Of a stretch of DNA of 64,000 nucleotides, positions 55,910 to 64,000 are shown in pieces. The DNA is from JAGGAG01 sp964638035 (GTDB taxonomy: Bacteria > Gemmatimonadota > Gemmatimonadetes > Gemmatimonadales > GWC2-71-9): assembly GCA_964638035.1 (NCBI GenBank), contig CAZWXD010000013.1, forward strand, positions 1 to 64,000. The letters are read 5' to 3'. The notes below the pieces were generated by a model, which was not told where the DNA came from, searched no databases, and saw only the letters and a program-made list of their open reading frames with translations. Position numbers and translations under genes: made by a program. The stretch's first letter is position 1; the number at the start of each line of letters is the position of its first letter.

Positions 55910-58510
55910 GTGCCCGCACCGCTCATTGCCCAGTTGCAGCCGCCCACCTCCGGCGGGGCCGTCCTTCTCGAGCAGTCGCTTCGCTTCCCCGGCCACTACA
56001 AGCGCGTCCTGGTCATTGGCGCCCACCCGGATGACGAGGACACCGAGCTCCTGACGGTACTGGCCCGTCAGGGCGGGACGGAGGCGGCATACCTCTCGCT
56101 CAACCGCGGCGAAGGGGGGCAGAACCTGATCGGGCCGGAACTGGGCGAGGCGCTCGGCATCCTCCGCACCGAGGAGCTGCTGTCGGCGCGACGACTCGAC
56201 GGGGCGCAGCAGTTCTTCACCCGGGCGTACGACTTCGGGTATTCCAAGTCGCTCGAGGACACCTGGGCCCACTGGCCCCGCGACACCGTGCTGAAGGACG
56301 TCGTCCGCATCGTGCGCGCCTTCCGGCCGCAGGTGATCGTCTCGGTGTTCTCCGGGACGCCGCGCGACGGGCACGGGCAGCACATGGCAGCAGGCTGGGC
56401 GGCGCGCGAGGCATTCCGCGTGGCGGGCGACAGCACCGCCTTCCCTGAACTCCGCCGGGAGGAAGGGCTGCCGCCCTGGGCCGCGCTCAAGCTGTACCAG
56501 AGCACCCGCTTCGACACCACCGGGACCACGCTCCGGCTGGACGGGGGCGCCATCGATCCGGCGACGGGGAAGACGTACCGGCAGGCAGCCATGGCCGGGC
56601 GGAGCCTGCACCGTTCGCAGGACATGGGGCAGTTGCAGTCGATCCGCCCGAGCGTGGTGCGCCTTGGCCTGGTGGCGTCCCGCACGGGCGCACCGGAGAC
56701 GGGCCTCTGGTCGGGCATCGACACCACCATGGTTGGCCTGCAGCGGTCGCTCGTGGGGCTGGGGCTTCCCGTGCACCTCGACGTGGCAGGGTACCTCACG
56801 AAGCTCGAGCTGGCGCGCACCGCCTCGGGCCCGGACCAGGCCCGTGCCCTGCAGTCCGCCGATTCGGTGCTGCGCGCCGCCGCGGCGGGCGACCTCCCGG
56901 GGGAGTTGGCTGACCAGTCCCGCCACCTGGTGGATGCGTGGCGAGCGGCGGCCGGCGTGCTGGTGGACGCCAGGCTCGACCGGCCGCTGGTCTCGCCCTG
57001 GACCCGGGCGGGATTCACCTGCGAGGTACGGGCGGGACACGGCGTGGCGCTTCCCGGCTGTGCGCTCGCACCACGGGACGGTCACGTGACCTTCGTGCCC
57101 GACACATCGGCTGGCACCACGGACGGTGCCGGGTACGCGGTGACTCGCGGCGAGGTCATGCTGGGTAACATGGCGCCCACCACGCCGTACTACCTGCGCG
57201 CCCATCGTGCCGGAGACCTCTATCGCTGGCCGGCCGACCCCGCGGCGCTGGGTCGCCCCTTCGAGCGCGCGCCGCTCGTCGTGGTCGTGCACCCAGCGGG
57301 TGGCTCCACGGCGCCGGCGTTGCAGCACGTCCGCGAGGTGACCTTCCGCTGGAACGACCAATCGCTCGGTGAGCAGCGGGCGCCGGTCGCGGTCGTGCCG
57401 ACCGTGGACGTGCGCGTGACGAACCCGCTGGTGGTGCTGCGCCGCGGCGGGGCAGGGCGGCAGGCGCTCCTGGTCATGCTGCACTCCAACGGCGCCGATA
57501 CCGTGCGCGGTACCGTGCACGTCACGCTCCCGGAGGGGTGGCGCGCCGTGGCGCCCGTGCCGTTCGTGCTGGCGCCCGGCGCGGCCACGCACCTGGCGGT
57601 GCCCCTGGCGCTCCCCCGGGGGAGCACCGACACGAGCTTCACCGTCACGGTGCGTGCCGTGGAAGACCCCCCACCGTCTGGTGCCGGGCTGCGCAGGACC
57701 TGGGGTGAGGCGCGGCACGAAGTGCGGTACCCTCACATCAGGGCGCGGGGATACCTCGTGCCCGCCGACGCGCGCGTGGCGGTGGTCGACCTTCAGGTGC
57801 CGGCGCTCGGGCGGATCGGCTATGTGCGCGGGGCCGCCGACGCGGTGCCGGAGGCGCTCCAGGCCGCCGGATTCGATGTCGAGGTGATCCCCGGGGCGGC
57901 ACTGGCCGGCAGCCTGTCGCGCTTCAGGGTCATCGTCATCGGCCCACGGGCTTACGAGGTGGATTCAGCGCTCGTCGAGCACAACAGCCGCCTGCTCGAC
58001 TGGGTGCGGAGCGGCGGTCGCGTCGTGGTGCAGTACCAGCAGTATGGGTTCTTCTTCAACCACCTGTCGCCCTACCCGCTCTACGTGGCGAGCCGTCCTC
58101 CGGGCACGGGGGACGCGCCCACGGTCACCTCCGCACTGACGTCCGTTCCGATCGTGGGCACGGCCCTGATGGGCGGGCACGACCGCGTCACCGACGAGTC
58201 GGCGCCGGTGGCCGTGGTGGACCCCGCAAGTCCGGTGCTCCGCCATCCGAATTCCATTGCCCCGCAGGATTGGGCTGGCTGGGTGCAGGAGCGGGGCCTG
58301 TACTTTGCCCGCGCCTGGGCCCCGGAGTACCGCAGCGTGATTCGCACCAGTGACCCGGGCGAGGGTGCGCTCGAGGGTGGGTTGCTGGTGGCTCGGGTGG
58401 GCAACGGGACCTACACCTACACGGGGTTGAGTTTCTTCCGGCAGCTCCCGGCCGGGGTACCCGGTGCGTTCCGCCTGTTCGCGAACCTGCTCGCCGTGGG
58501 AAGCAAGTGA
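55910..58510 (+). CDS. PIG-L family deacetylase with C-terminal GATase-like domain; 5' end uncertain
   Basis: A protein of at least 866 aa. PIG-L/LmbE deacetylase domain at the N-terminus (VLVIGAHPDDEDTELL with the zinc AHPDDE motif, GHGQHMAAG with a further His), a long beta-rich middle, and a C-terminal ThuA/class I GATase-like domain (about 620-860: FRVIVIGPRAYEVDSALVEHN, GRVVVQYQQYGFFF). Likely exported, acting on an N-acetyl sugar substrate. The first in-frame ATG/GTG/TTG is the GTG at 55910, but that cuts into an obvious signal peptide (TLRLAWILVPAPLIAQ) which begins upstream of it. The frame is open from 55829, so a CTG start or a sequence error is likely. First gene of a five-gene operon. 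Confidence 0.78.
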   Translation: MPAPLIAQLQPPTSGGAVLLEQSLRFPGHYKRVLVIGAHPDDEDTELLTVLARQGGTEAAYLSLNRGEGGQNLIGPELGEALGILRTEELLSARRLDGAQQFFTRAYDFGYSKSLEDTWAHWPRDTVLKDVVRIVRAFRPQVIVSVFSGTPRDGHGQHMAAGWAAREAFRVAGDSTAFPELRREEGLPPWAALKLYQSTRFDTTGTTLRLDGGAIDPATGKTYRQAAMAGRSLHRSQDMGQLQSIRPSVVRLGLVASRTGAPETGLWSGIDTTMVGLQRSLVGLGLPVHLDVAGYLTKLELARTASGPDQARALQSADSVLRAAAAGDLPGELADQSRHLVDAWRAAAGVLVDARLDRPLVSPWTRAGFTCEVRAGHGVALPGCALAPRDGHVTFVPDTSAGTTDGAGYAVTRGEVMLGNMAPTTPYYLRAHRAGDLYRWPADPAALGRPFERAPLVVVVHPAGGSTAPALQHVREVTFRWNDQSLGEQRAPVAVVPTVDVRVTNPLVVLRRGGAGRQALLVMLHSNGADTVRGTVHVTLPEGWRAVAPVPFVLAPGAATHLAVPLALPRGSTDTSFTVTVRAVEDPPPSGAGLRRTWGEARHEVRYPHIRARGYLVPADARVAVVDLQVPALGRIGYVRGAADAVPEALQAAGFDVEVIPGAALAGSLSRFRVIVIGPRAYEVDSALVEHNSRLLDWVRSGGRVVVQYQQYGFFFNHLSPYPLYVASRPPGTGDAPTVTSALTSVPIVGTALMGGHDRVTDESAPVAVVDPASPVLRHPNSIAPQDWAGWVQERGLYFARAWAPEYRSVIRTSDPGEGALEGGLLVARVGNGTYTYTGLSFFRQLPAGVPGAFRLFANLLAVGSK

Positions 58511-59580
58511 TGCGCCCCTGGCACCGCGCCATCCCATCGGCCCTGTACGTCCTCTGCGCGCTCGCCATGCCGTCCGCCCAGGGCTGCACCCCCGATCCCC
58601 GCACGCCACTGCTGGTGTACTCCCCCCACGGACGCGACCAGCTCGTGCTGCTCGAGCGCGAGTTCGAGCGGCGCCATCCCGACGTGGACGTGCGCTGGCT
58701 CGACATGGGGAGCCAGGAGATCCTCGACCGCCTCCGCTTCGAGCGGGTGAATCCGCAGGCGGATGTCTGGTTCGGCGGGCCGAGCACCATGTTCGATCGC
58801 GGCCTGCGCGACTCGCTGCTGGCACCGTTCCGGCCGGGCTGGGCCGCGTTCGTGGCGCCGGAGGGCATCGGACCTGGCGACCTCTACCACAGTGCCTATC
58901 GCACCCCGGCCGTCATTGCGTACAACTCGAAGGCGGTGCGGGCGGATGAGGCCCCTCGTGACTGGGACGATGTCCTCGACCCCCGCTGGACCGACCAGGT
59001 GCTGATCCGCGACCCGATGGCGAGCGGGACGATGCGCGCCATCTGGGGCCTCATCATCGAGCGCGGCCTCGCAGCCACCGGCGACACGGCCACCGGCATG
59101 GCATGGCTGCGCCGGCTCGACGCGCAGACCCGCGCCTATGCGCTGAACCCGGCCATCCTCGATGCCAAGCTGGCCCGCCAGGAGGGCACCATCACCCTGT
59201 GGGACCTCCCCGATATCCTGATCAGCCAGGCGAAGGGGATGCCCTTCGGCTATGTCTTCCCCGCGAGTGGAACGGTCGTGATCGAGGACGCCATCGCGCT
59301 GGTGCGCGGCAGTCGCCACCCCGACGCGGCACGGGCCTTCATCGAGTTCGTGGGCGGCCCGGAAGCGCAGGTCCTGGCGGCGCGCGAGGTCTTCCGGATC
59401 CCGGCCCGCACCGACCTGCTGCAGGAGGAGATCCCGGCCTGGCTCGAGGGGGTGCAGCGGGAGATGCGCGTGGCGCCGATGGACTGGACGCTGCTGGCCG
59501 AGCAGGGGAGCACGTGGATGGCGTGGTGGGACCGCCATGTGCGCGGCACGGGACGACGGTACGTGAAGGAGCGCTCGTGA
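58510..59580 (+). CDS. ABC transporter substrate-binding protein (family 1, iron/FbpA-like)
   Basis: A 356-aa periplasmic binding protein with a signal peptide (a weak lipobox-like AQGC precedes TPDPRTPLLVYSPHG). The fold signatures fit family 1 cation/iron or thiamine-type binders: LLVYSPHGRDQLVLLEREFERRHPDVDV, NPQADVWFGGPS, TPAVIAYNSKAV, WDDVLDPRWTDQVLIRDP, YVFPASGTVVIEDAIALV. The start ATG shares a base with the PIG-L stop; a GTG 3 nt upstream is possible. Substrate unknown; Fe3+ is one option by homology. Confidence 0.82.
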   Translation: MRPWHRAIPSALYVLCALAMPSAQGCTPDPRTPLLVYSPHGRDQLVLLEREFERRHPDVDVRWLDMGSQEILDRLRFERVNPQADVWFGGPSTMFDRGLRDSLLAPFRPGWAAFVAPEGIGPGDLYHSAYRTPAVIAYNSKAVRADEAPRDWDDVLDPRWTDQVLIRDPMASGTMRAIWGLIIERGLAATGDTATGMAWLRRLDAQTRAYALNPAILDAKLARQEGTITLWDLPDILISQAKGMPFGYVFPASGTVVIEDAIALVRGSRHPDAARAFIEFVGGPEAQVLAAREVFRIPARTDLLQEEIPAWLEGVQREMRVAPMDWTLLAEQGSTWMAWWDRHVRGTGRRYVKERS

Positions 59581-60647
59581 GCGGGGCCTTCCTCCAGCTC
59601 CAGGGGCTGGGCAAGCGCTTCGGGGACCAGGAGGCTGTGCACGACCTCACCGTCGAGCTCGCGCGAGGCGAGGTCCTGGCCCTGCTGGGACCGAGCGGCA
59701 GCGGGAAGACCACGGCCCTTCGCCTCCTGGCCGGGTTCGAGGTCCCCGACACCGGGCGCGTCCTGGTGGACGGCCGTGACGTGACGGCGCAGCCGCCGGC
59801 GCGACGCCGCTTCGGCATGGTCTTCCAGCACTATGCGCTCTTTCCCCACCTCGACGTGGCGGGGAATGTCGCCTTCGGCCTGGCCGGTTCGGTTCCCACC
59901 CGCGAGCAGGGCGCCCGCGTGGCCGCTGCGCTGGAACAGGTGGACCTCGCGGGCCTCGATCGCCGGCGCGTGTCCGAGCTGTCGGGCGGGCAGCAGCAGC
60001 GGGTGGCGCTGGCCCGGGCGCTCGCTCCTGAACCGCACGTGCTGCTGCTCGATGAGCCACTCTCCAACCTCGACCCCGCCCTGCGCGAGCGCACCCGGCG
60101 GGAGCTGCGCGAGGTGATCCGGCGGGTGGGCATCACGACCGTGCTGGTGACGCATGAGCAGGACGAGGCGTTCGAGATGGGCGACCGGATCGCCCTGCTC
60201 CGCCGGGGGCGGCTGGAGCAGGTCGGGGCGCCCGCGGACCTGTACGCCAACCCGGTGACACCGTTCGTTGCCTCGTTCCTGGGCCGGGCCAGCCGGGTGC
60301 ATGTGGAGGTCGAGTCGGGGCCCACCGGCGTGATTCGCCTTCGCGTGGGTGGCGGCCTGTGGGTGCCAGCGACACCCCACATGCACCCGGGCGTCGGGCC
60401 AGGGCCAGCCGAACTCTGGGTGCGCCCGGAGGCGCTCCGGCTCGGCGCCGGTGCGGGCGCCGTGCCGGGCGTGGTCACGGCACTCCGGTTCGTCGGCTCA
60501 TCGGTCCTGGTGTGCGTCCAACTCGCGGATGGCACCGAGGTGGAGGTCGCGGCACCAGTCGGGGCAGCCGGCGTGGGCACGCAGGTGGGCATCCTGCCCA
60601 GTCGGCGCGCCCGGGGTGGCTTTCACCTCTTCCCGGTGGGCGCGTGA
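59577..60647 (+). CDS. ABC transporter ATP-binding protein (FbpC/PotA-like)
   Basis: A 356-aa ATPase from GTG 59577 (overlaps the binding-protein stop, GTGA). Walker A GPSGSGKT at about residues 38-45, Q-loop MVFQHYALFPHL, signature LSGGQQQRV, Walker B VLLLDEPLSNLD, switch His in VTHEQDEAFEMGD, then a C-terminal TOBE-like domain. The same frame is open far upstream inside the previous gene, but that part has no domain. It energises the importer with the adjacent permease. Confidence 0.93.
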   Translation: MSGAFLQLQGLGKRFGDQEAVHDLTVELARGEVLALLGPSGSGKTTALRLLAGFEVPDTGRVLVDGRDVTAQPPARRRFGMVFQHYALFPHLDVAGNVAFGLAGSVPTREQGARVAAALEQVDLAGLDRRRVSELSGGQQQRVALARALAPEPHVLLLDEPLSNLDPALRERTRRELREVIRRVGITTVLVTHEQDEAFEMGDRIALLRRGRLEQVGAPADLYANPVTPFVASFLGRASRVHVEVESGPTGVIRLRVGGGLWVPATPHMHPGVGPGPAELWVRPEALRLGAGAGAVPGVVTALRFVGSSVLVCVQLADGTEVEVAAPVGAAGVGTQVGILPSRRARGGFHLFPVGA

Positions 60648-62299
60648 GCCGGACCCGCGCCCCGCTGCAGGGCCTGGCACTCGCCCTCCTCCTCACCTGG
60701 CTCGTGCCCTGGCCCATCCTGCTCGTGGCCTCCGGCGCCGTTCGGGACGCTGGTGGTGGCCTTACGCTGGACGGCATGCGCGACTTCCTGGGGCAGTACC
60801 GCGAGTGGGGCGCGCTCTGGAACAGCGTGTGGGTCTCACTCCTCTCGGTGCTGTTCGCCGCGGCGGTGGGTGTGCCGCTGGCCTTCTTCTTCTCGTGGGT
60901 CGAGTTTCCCGGGCGCCGGTGGCTGGCGCAGCTGGTGGCGCTGCCCGTGGTCCTTCCGCCGCTGGTGGGTGTCCTGGCCTTCCTCTTCCTGTTCGGTGAG
61001 AGCGGCTTCGCGGCCCGGCTGGTGCAGCTCATCTCCGGCAGCACGGATGCGCCGTGGCGGTTCCAGGGGGCCTGGGCCATCCTGCTGGTCCACGCGTACT
61101 CGATGTACGTGTACTTCTACCTCTTCGTTCGCGCGGGACTCCGCGGGATTGACCGCTCGGTGTACGAGGCCGCCGAGAGCCTCGGGGCCGGCCGCGCCCG
61201 CATCCTGGCTCGCGTCGTCCTGCCCCTCCTCCGGCCAGCCCTTGCGGGTGCGGCCCTCCTGGTCTTCCTCACCTCGCTCGCCTCGTTCAGCGCGCCGTAC
61301 CTCTTTGGCGGCGGCTTTCGCGTCATGACGACGCAGATCGTGAGTACCCGCCTCAACGGCGATGATCGCCTCGCCATGGTCGAGACGCTGGCCCTCACGG
61401 CCGTGGCCCTCCTGGCGCTGGTGCTGGTGCGGCGGGTCGACGCGGAGGGCCAGGTGGGCGGATCGAAGGGGGCCCCGCCGGCTGCCCGGCCGGTACGGGG
61501 CCGCGGCGCCCGCCTGCTGCTCTCGCTCGGCGGGTCCGTCGTGGCACTGCTCCTCCTGCTGCCGCACGCCACGCTGCTGCTCGTTTCACTGGTGCCGCTT
61601 GGCACATGGACTGTCGAGGCCCTCCCGCCGGCGTACACCCTCGGCAACTATGCCACGTTGGTGACCGATCCCGTGCGCTTTCGCCCGCTGGCCACGAGCC
61701 TCTGGATGGCCGCGGTGGCGACGGGGGCTGCCATCCTGCTGGGGCTCTGGACAGCACGCCTGGTGGTGCGGCGCCGGACCCCGCTCAGCAGCATGCTCGA
61801 GCTGCTGGTGGCGCTCCCGTGGGCCGTTCCCGGCACCGTCTTCGCCATCGCGCTGGCAACGGCGTTCAGCGTGCACCAGCCGTGGGCCCTGCGGGTGATC
61901 CTTGTCGGGACGCCACTCATCCTGCCACTGGCGTACCTGATCCGCGACCTGCCACTCGCGGGGCGCGCGCTGGTGGCAGGGTACCGCCGGCTCGAGCCGG
62001 CCTACGAGGAGGCCGCCGCGTCGCTCGGCGCCGGCACGCTGCGGACCATGGGGCGAGTGGTCCTGCCACTCCTGGGGCCAAGCCTGATGGCCGGTGCCAC
62101 GCTGGCGTTCGTGACCGCCTTCGGCGACTTCGTCACCAGTGTCCTGCTCTACACCTGGGACACGCGCCCCATCTCCCTCGAGATCCTGGGCAGCCTGCGA
62201 CAGGGTGACCTCGGCATCGCCGCGGCATACGGCGTGGTGCTCATGGCGGTGGGCAGCGTGGTCTTCCTGCTCGCGGCGGAGCGGGAGCGACGCGCATGA
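60644..62299 (+). CDS. ABC transporter permease, fused two-domain (FbpB/ThiP-like)
   Basis: A 551-aa permease from GTG 60644 (GTGA overlap with the ATPase gene), with about 12 helices as two homologous six-helix halves. Each half has an EAA loop that contacts the ATPase: VYEAAESLGAGRARILARVVLPLLRPAL and AYEEAAASLGAGTLRTMGRVVLPLLGPSL. Fused permeases of this kind are typical of iron(III), thiamine and related importers. Confidence 0.92.
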   Translation: MSRTRAPLQGLALALLLTWLVPWPILLVASGAVRDAGGGLTLDGMRDFLGQYREWGALWNSVWVSLLSVLFAAAVGVPLAFFFSWVEFPGRRWLAQLVALPVVLPPLVGVLAFLFLFGESGFAARLVQLISGSTDAPWRFQGAWAILLVHAYSMYVYFYLFVRAGLRGIDRSVYEAAESLGAGRARILARVVLPLLRPALAGAALLVFLTSLASFSAPYLFGGGFRVMTTQIVSTRLNGDDRLAMVETLALTAVALLALVLVRRVDAEGQVGGSKGAPPAARPVRGRGARLLLSLGGSVVALLLLLPHATLLLVSLVPLGTWTVEALPPAYTLGNYATLVTDPVRFRPLATSLWMAAVATGAAILLGLWTARLVVRRRTPLSSMLELLVALPWAVPGTVFAIALATAFSVHQPWALRVILVGTPLILPLAYLIRDLPLAGRALVAGYRRLEPAYEEAAASLGAGTLRTMGRVVLPLLGPSLMAGATLAFVTAFGDFVTSVLLYTWDTRPISLEILGSLRQGDLGIAAAYGVVLMAVGSVVFLLAAERERRA

Positions 62300-63501
62300 C
62301 GGCGACCAACGGGGCCGCGGCACGCGCACACCTGGGCCGGCTCTCCGTGCTCATCGCCACGTGCTTCGTGGACATGATCGGGTTTGCCATCATCCTGCCG
62401 ATCCTGCCCTTCTACACCCTCGACCTGCAGGGCAGCCCGTTCGCGGTCGGCGTGATCATGGCGGCCTTCTCGCTCGCCCAGCTGCTCTCGGCGCCATTCT
62501 GGGGACGCGTGTCCGACCGGTACGGCCGGCGGCCCGCGCTCATGATCGGACTGTTCGCGGCGGCCATCGCCTACCTCGTGTTCGCGGTGGCCGACACCCT
62601 GCTCCTGCTCTTCGTGTCCCGGCTGGTGCAGGGTGCGGGCGGGGGAACGACCGGCGTGGCGAATGCCTATGTGGCCGACACTGTCGAGCCGGCGAACCGC
62701 GCCCGGGCGCTCGGCTGGCTCTCCGCGGCCACCTCGGCCGGCGTGATGATCGGGCCCGTGATCGGCTCCTTCGCCTTCCAGTTGGGCGGCAGGGCGATGC
62801 CAGGCATCGTCGCGGCCGTGCTCTGCCTGGGCAACCTCGCCTTTGCCTGGCGCTGGCTCCCCGAATCGCGGGTCCCCGGGTCATCGGCTGGGGAGCGCCC
62901 CCGCACACCCATCTGGCATGCCGCGTGGCAGGTGGTGCGCCACCCGGGGACCTCGACCTCGCGGCTCATCCTGATCTACGCCATTGGCATGCTGGCGTTC
63001 TCGGCCCTGACGTCGGTGCTGGCCCTGTTCCTGGGGGCACGCTTCAACGTCACGGCGAGGAATGTGGGCTACTTCTTCTTCTACGTGGGTGGCCTGTCAG
63101 TGGTGATCCGCACGTTGCTGCTCGGGGCCATCGTGGACCGGATCGGCGAGACCTGGGCGATGCGCGCGGGCACCCTCACCATGGTCGTGGGCTTCCTGCT
63201 CTACCCTGCGGCCCCGTCGATCCCCTGGCTGGTGGCGATCATCCCGCTGGTGCCCCTGGGCACCGCACTCCTCTTTCCCACCACCACGTCGCTCCTCTCC
63301 GCCAGCAGCAGCCGGGAGGAGACGGGGCTGGTGATGGGCGTGGCGCAAACCTTCGGTGGCATCGCCAGGGTGGTGGCCCCGCTCGTGGCGACCGCTGCGT
63401 TCGAGCTCCACACCGGGTTGCCCTTCGTCATGGCGGCGGCCACGGTGGGCCTGGTCGCCATCCTGGCATTCCGGGTGTCCCCGACCCCCCGTGCCGGATA
63501 G
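62296..63501 (+). CDS. MFS transporter (TetA/drug-efflux-like)
   Basis: A 401-aa major facilitator with 12 predicted helices. The N-terminal DMIGFAIILPILPFYTLDLQG and the loop 2-3 motif GRVSDRYGRRPAL (motif A, GxxxDRxGRR) are typical of the DHA1/TetA efflux group. ATG 62296 overlaps the permease stop by 4 nt, so it is cotranscribed with the ABC importer. Substrate unknown. Confidence 0.88.
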   Translation: MTATNGAAARAHLGRLSVLIATCFVDMIGFAIILPILPFYTLDLQGSPFAVGVIMAAFSLAQLLSAPFWGRVSDRYGRRPALMIGLFAAAIAYLVFAVADTLLLLFVSRLVQGAGGGTTGVANAYVADTVEPANRARALGWLSAATSAGVMIGPVIGSFAFQLGGRAMPGIVAAVLCLGNLAFAWRWLPESRVPGSSAGERPRTPIWHAAWQVVRHPGTSTSRLILIYAIGMLAFSALTSVLALFLGARFNVTARNVGYFFFYVGGLSVVIRTLLLGAIVDRIGETWAMRAGTLTMVVGFLLYPAAPSIPWLVAIIPLVPLGTALLFPTTTSLLSASSSREETGLVMGVAQTFGGIARVVAPLVATAAFELHTGLPFVMAAATVGLVAILAFRVSPTPRAG

Positions 63502-63504
63502 CTT
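63499..63504 (+). promoter_or_regulatory. -10-like TAGCTT 7 nt before the M3 peptidase ATG
   Basis: TAGCTT, CCTCCCC, ATG 63512. The spacer and hexamer nearly duplicate the site before the predicted selenoprotein gene (TAGCTT, TCTCCCC, ATG 40815). The TAG is also the stop codon of the MFS gene. Confidence 0.5.
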
Positions 63505-63511
63505 CCTCCCC

Positions 63512-64000
63512 ATGACCTTCACGCTTCCTGCGGGGCCGGCAGCGCTGGCCTCGGCCGAATGGGCAGACATCGCCCCGCTCTACGACGCCCTGGCCACGCG
63601 CCCCCTGCCAGACGACGCGGCCGTGGCCGCGTGGCTCGACGACTGGTCGCGGTTCGAGGCGATGCTGGGTGAGGCGGGAAGCCTCGCCATGATCCGCTAC
63701 ACCGTGAACACGCGTGACGCCGAGGCGGAACGGAACCACCTGCGCTTCTCCACCGACATCCTGCCCAAGGCGGAGGAGCAGGGCGTAGCGCTGCGGAAGC
63801 GCCTGGTGGCGTCGGGCTATGAGCGCCCCGGCCTGGAGACCACCCTGCGCGCCTTCCGCACCTCGATCGAGATCTTCCGCGAGGCGAACGTCCCACTGCA
63901 GAGCGAGCTGGAGGAGCACGGTGCCACCTACCAGCGCATCACGGGTGGCATGACCGTGCGCTGGGAGGGCAGGGACCTGCCGCTGCCGCAGGTGGCACCG
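63512..64000 (+). CDS. M3-family oligoendopeptidase, N-terminal part (cut by the window)
   Basis: The first 163 codons of an oligoendopeptidase F-like protein: MTFTLPAGPAALASAEWADIAPLYDAL, FEAMLGEAGSLAMIRYTVNTRDAEAERNHLRFSTDILPKAEE, RTSIEIFREANVPLQSELEE. The HExxH zinc site would lie beyond the window, so the call rests on the helical N-terminal domain. No stop before 64000. Confidence 0.75.
   Translation, partial: MTFTLPAGPAALASAEWADIAPLYDALATRPLPDDAAVAAWLDDWSRFEAMLGEAGSLAMIRYTVNTRDAEAERNHLRFSTDILPKAEEQGVALRKRLVASGYERPGLETTLRAFRTSIEIFREANVPLQSELEEHGATYQRITGGMTVRWEGRDLPLPQVAP

Noticed and set aside
59103..59576. Long N-terminus of the ABC ATPase reaching back to 59103
   Set aside because: It overlaps the binding-protein gene in another frame and has no domain; the GTG at 59577 with a GTGA overlap fits the operon.

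Overview
This is a 64 kb, very GC-rich, gene-dense bacterial chromosome segment with no phage, IS element or CRISPR array. Several traits point to Gemmatimonadota: a Ser/Thr kinase with a large extracytoplasmic repeat domain, paired DUF4097 proteins behind an ECF sigma/anti-sigma pair, LVIVD and metzincin lipoproteins, many secreted hydrolases, and GTG/TTG starts with 4-nt stop/start overlaps. That taxonomic placement is inference; there is no rRNA or single-copy phylogenetic marker set to prove it.

Layout: (1-0.95 kb) the end of a tRNA-Lys gene and an AT-richer VapBC toxin-antitoxin module with nested operator dyads. (1-12.2 kb) a HerA-like ATPase, an MscS channel, a metzincin lipoprotein, a PafA-like phosphatase, a YkgJ-type Cys-cluster protein, an M19 dipeptidase, SURF1 and an outer-membrane barrel protein. 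(12.3-15.7 kb) tRNA-Leu, tRNA-Thr and tRNA-Pro around a CHRD-like protein, a three-gene cupredoxin operon and a divergent PAS-LuxR regulator. (15.7-22.7 kb) an ECF sigma/anti-sigma/DUF4097/DUF4097 operon opposite a receptor-like Ser/Thr kinase. (22.7-29 kb) histidine degradation genes hutU-hutI-hutG and the agmatine-to-putrescine pair aguB-aguA. (29-40.6 kb) an LVIVD protein, a glycogen operon glgP-glgA-GH57 branching enzyme-GH57 glucanotransferase, ettA, and a SWIB protein with a histone-H1-like tail. (40.8-49.1 kb) a peroxiredoxin with an in-frame UGA, the thrA-thrB-thrC operon and the pntAA-pntAB-pntB transhydrogenase operon. (49.4-55.8 kb) a primary-type sigma factor, a HAD/GT2 pair, aconitase and two small proteins. 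(55.8-64 kb) a tightly overlapped operon of a PIG-L deacetylase, an ABC importer and an MFS permease, then the start of an M3 peptidase.

The most notable observation is at 40815-41384. A secreted peroxiredoxin that would normally be read as a broken gene has an in-frame TGA exactly at the peroxidatic cysteine (TSG-U-T). The frame stays open after it, the rest of the protein has no cysteine, and a 7-bp stem with an 8-nt loop follows at the distance and with the loop G expected of a bacterial SECIS element. It is best read as a selenoprotein; no sel genes lie in this window.

Two other patterns run through the segment. First, at least nine genes have a TANNNT-like -10 hexamer only 5-8 nt upstream of the start codon, predicting leaderless transcripts, next to other genes with clear Shine-Dalgarno sites. 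Second, 8-bp tandem repeats recur at five places: in front of the ECF sigma gene, at two convergent 3' junctions (in both, the stop codon of one gene lies inside a repeat unit), and twice inside a GH57 coding sequence, where unit gain or loss would shift the frame.
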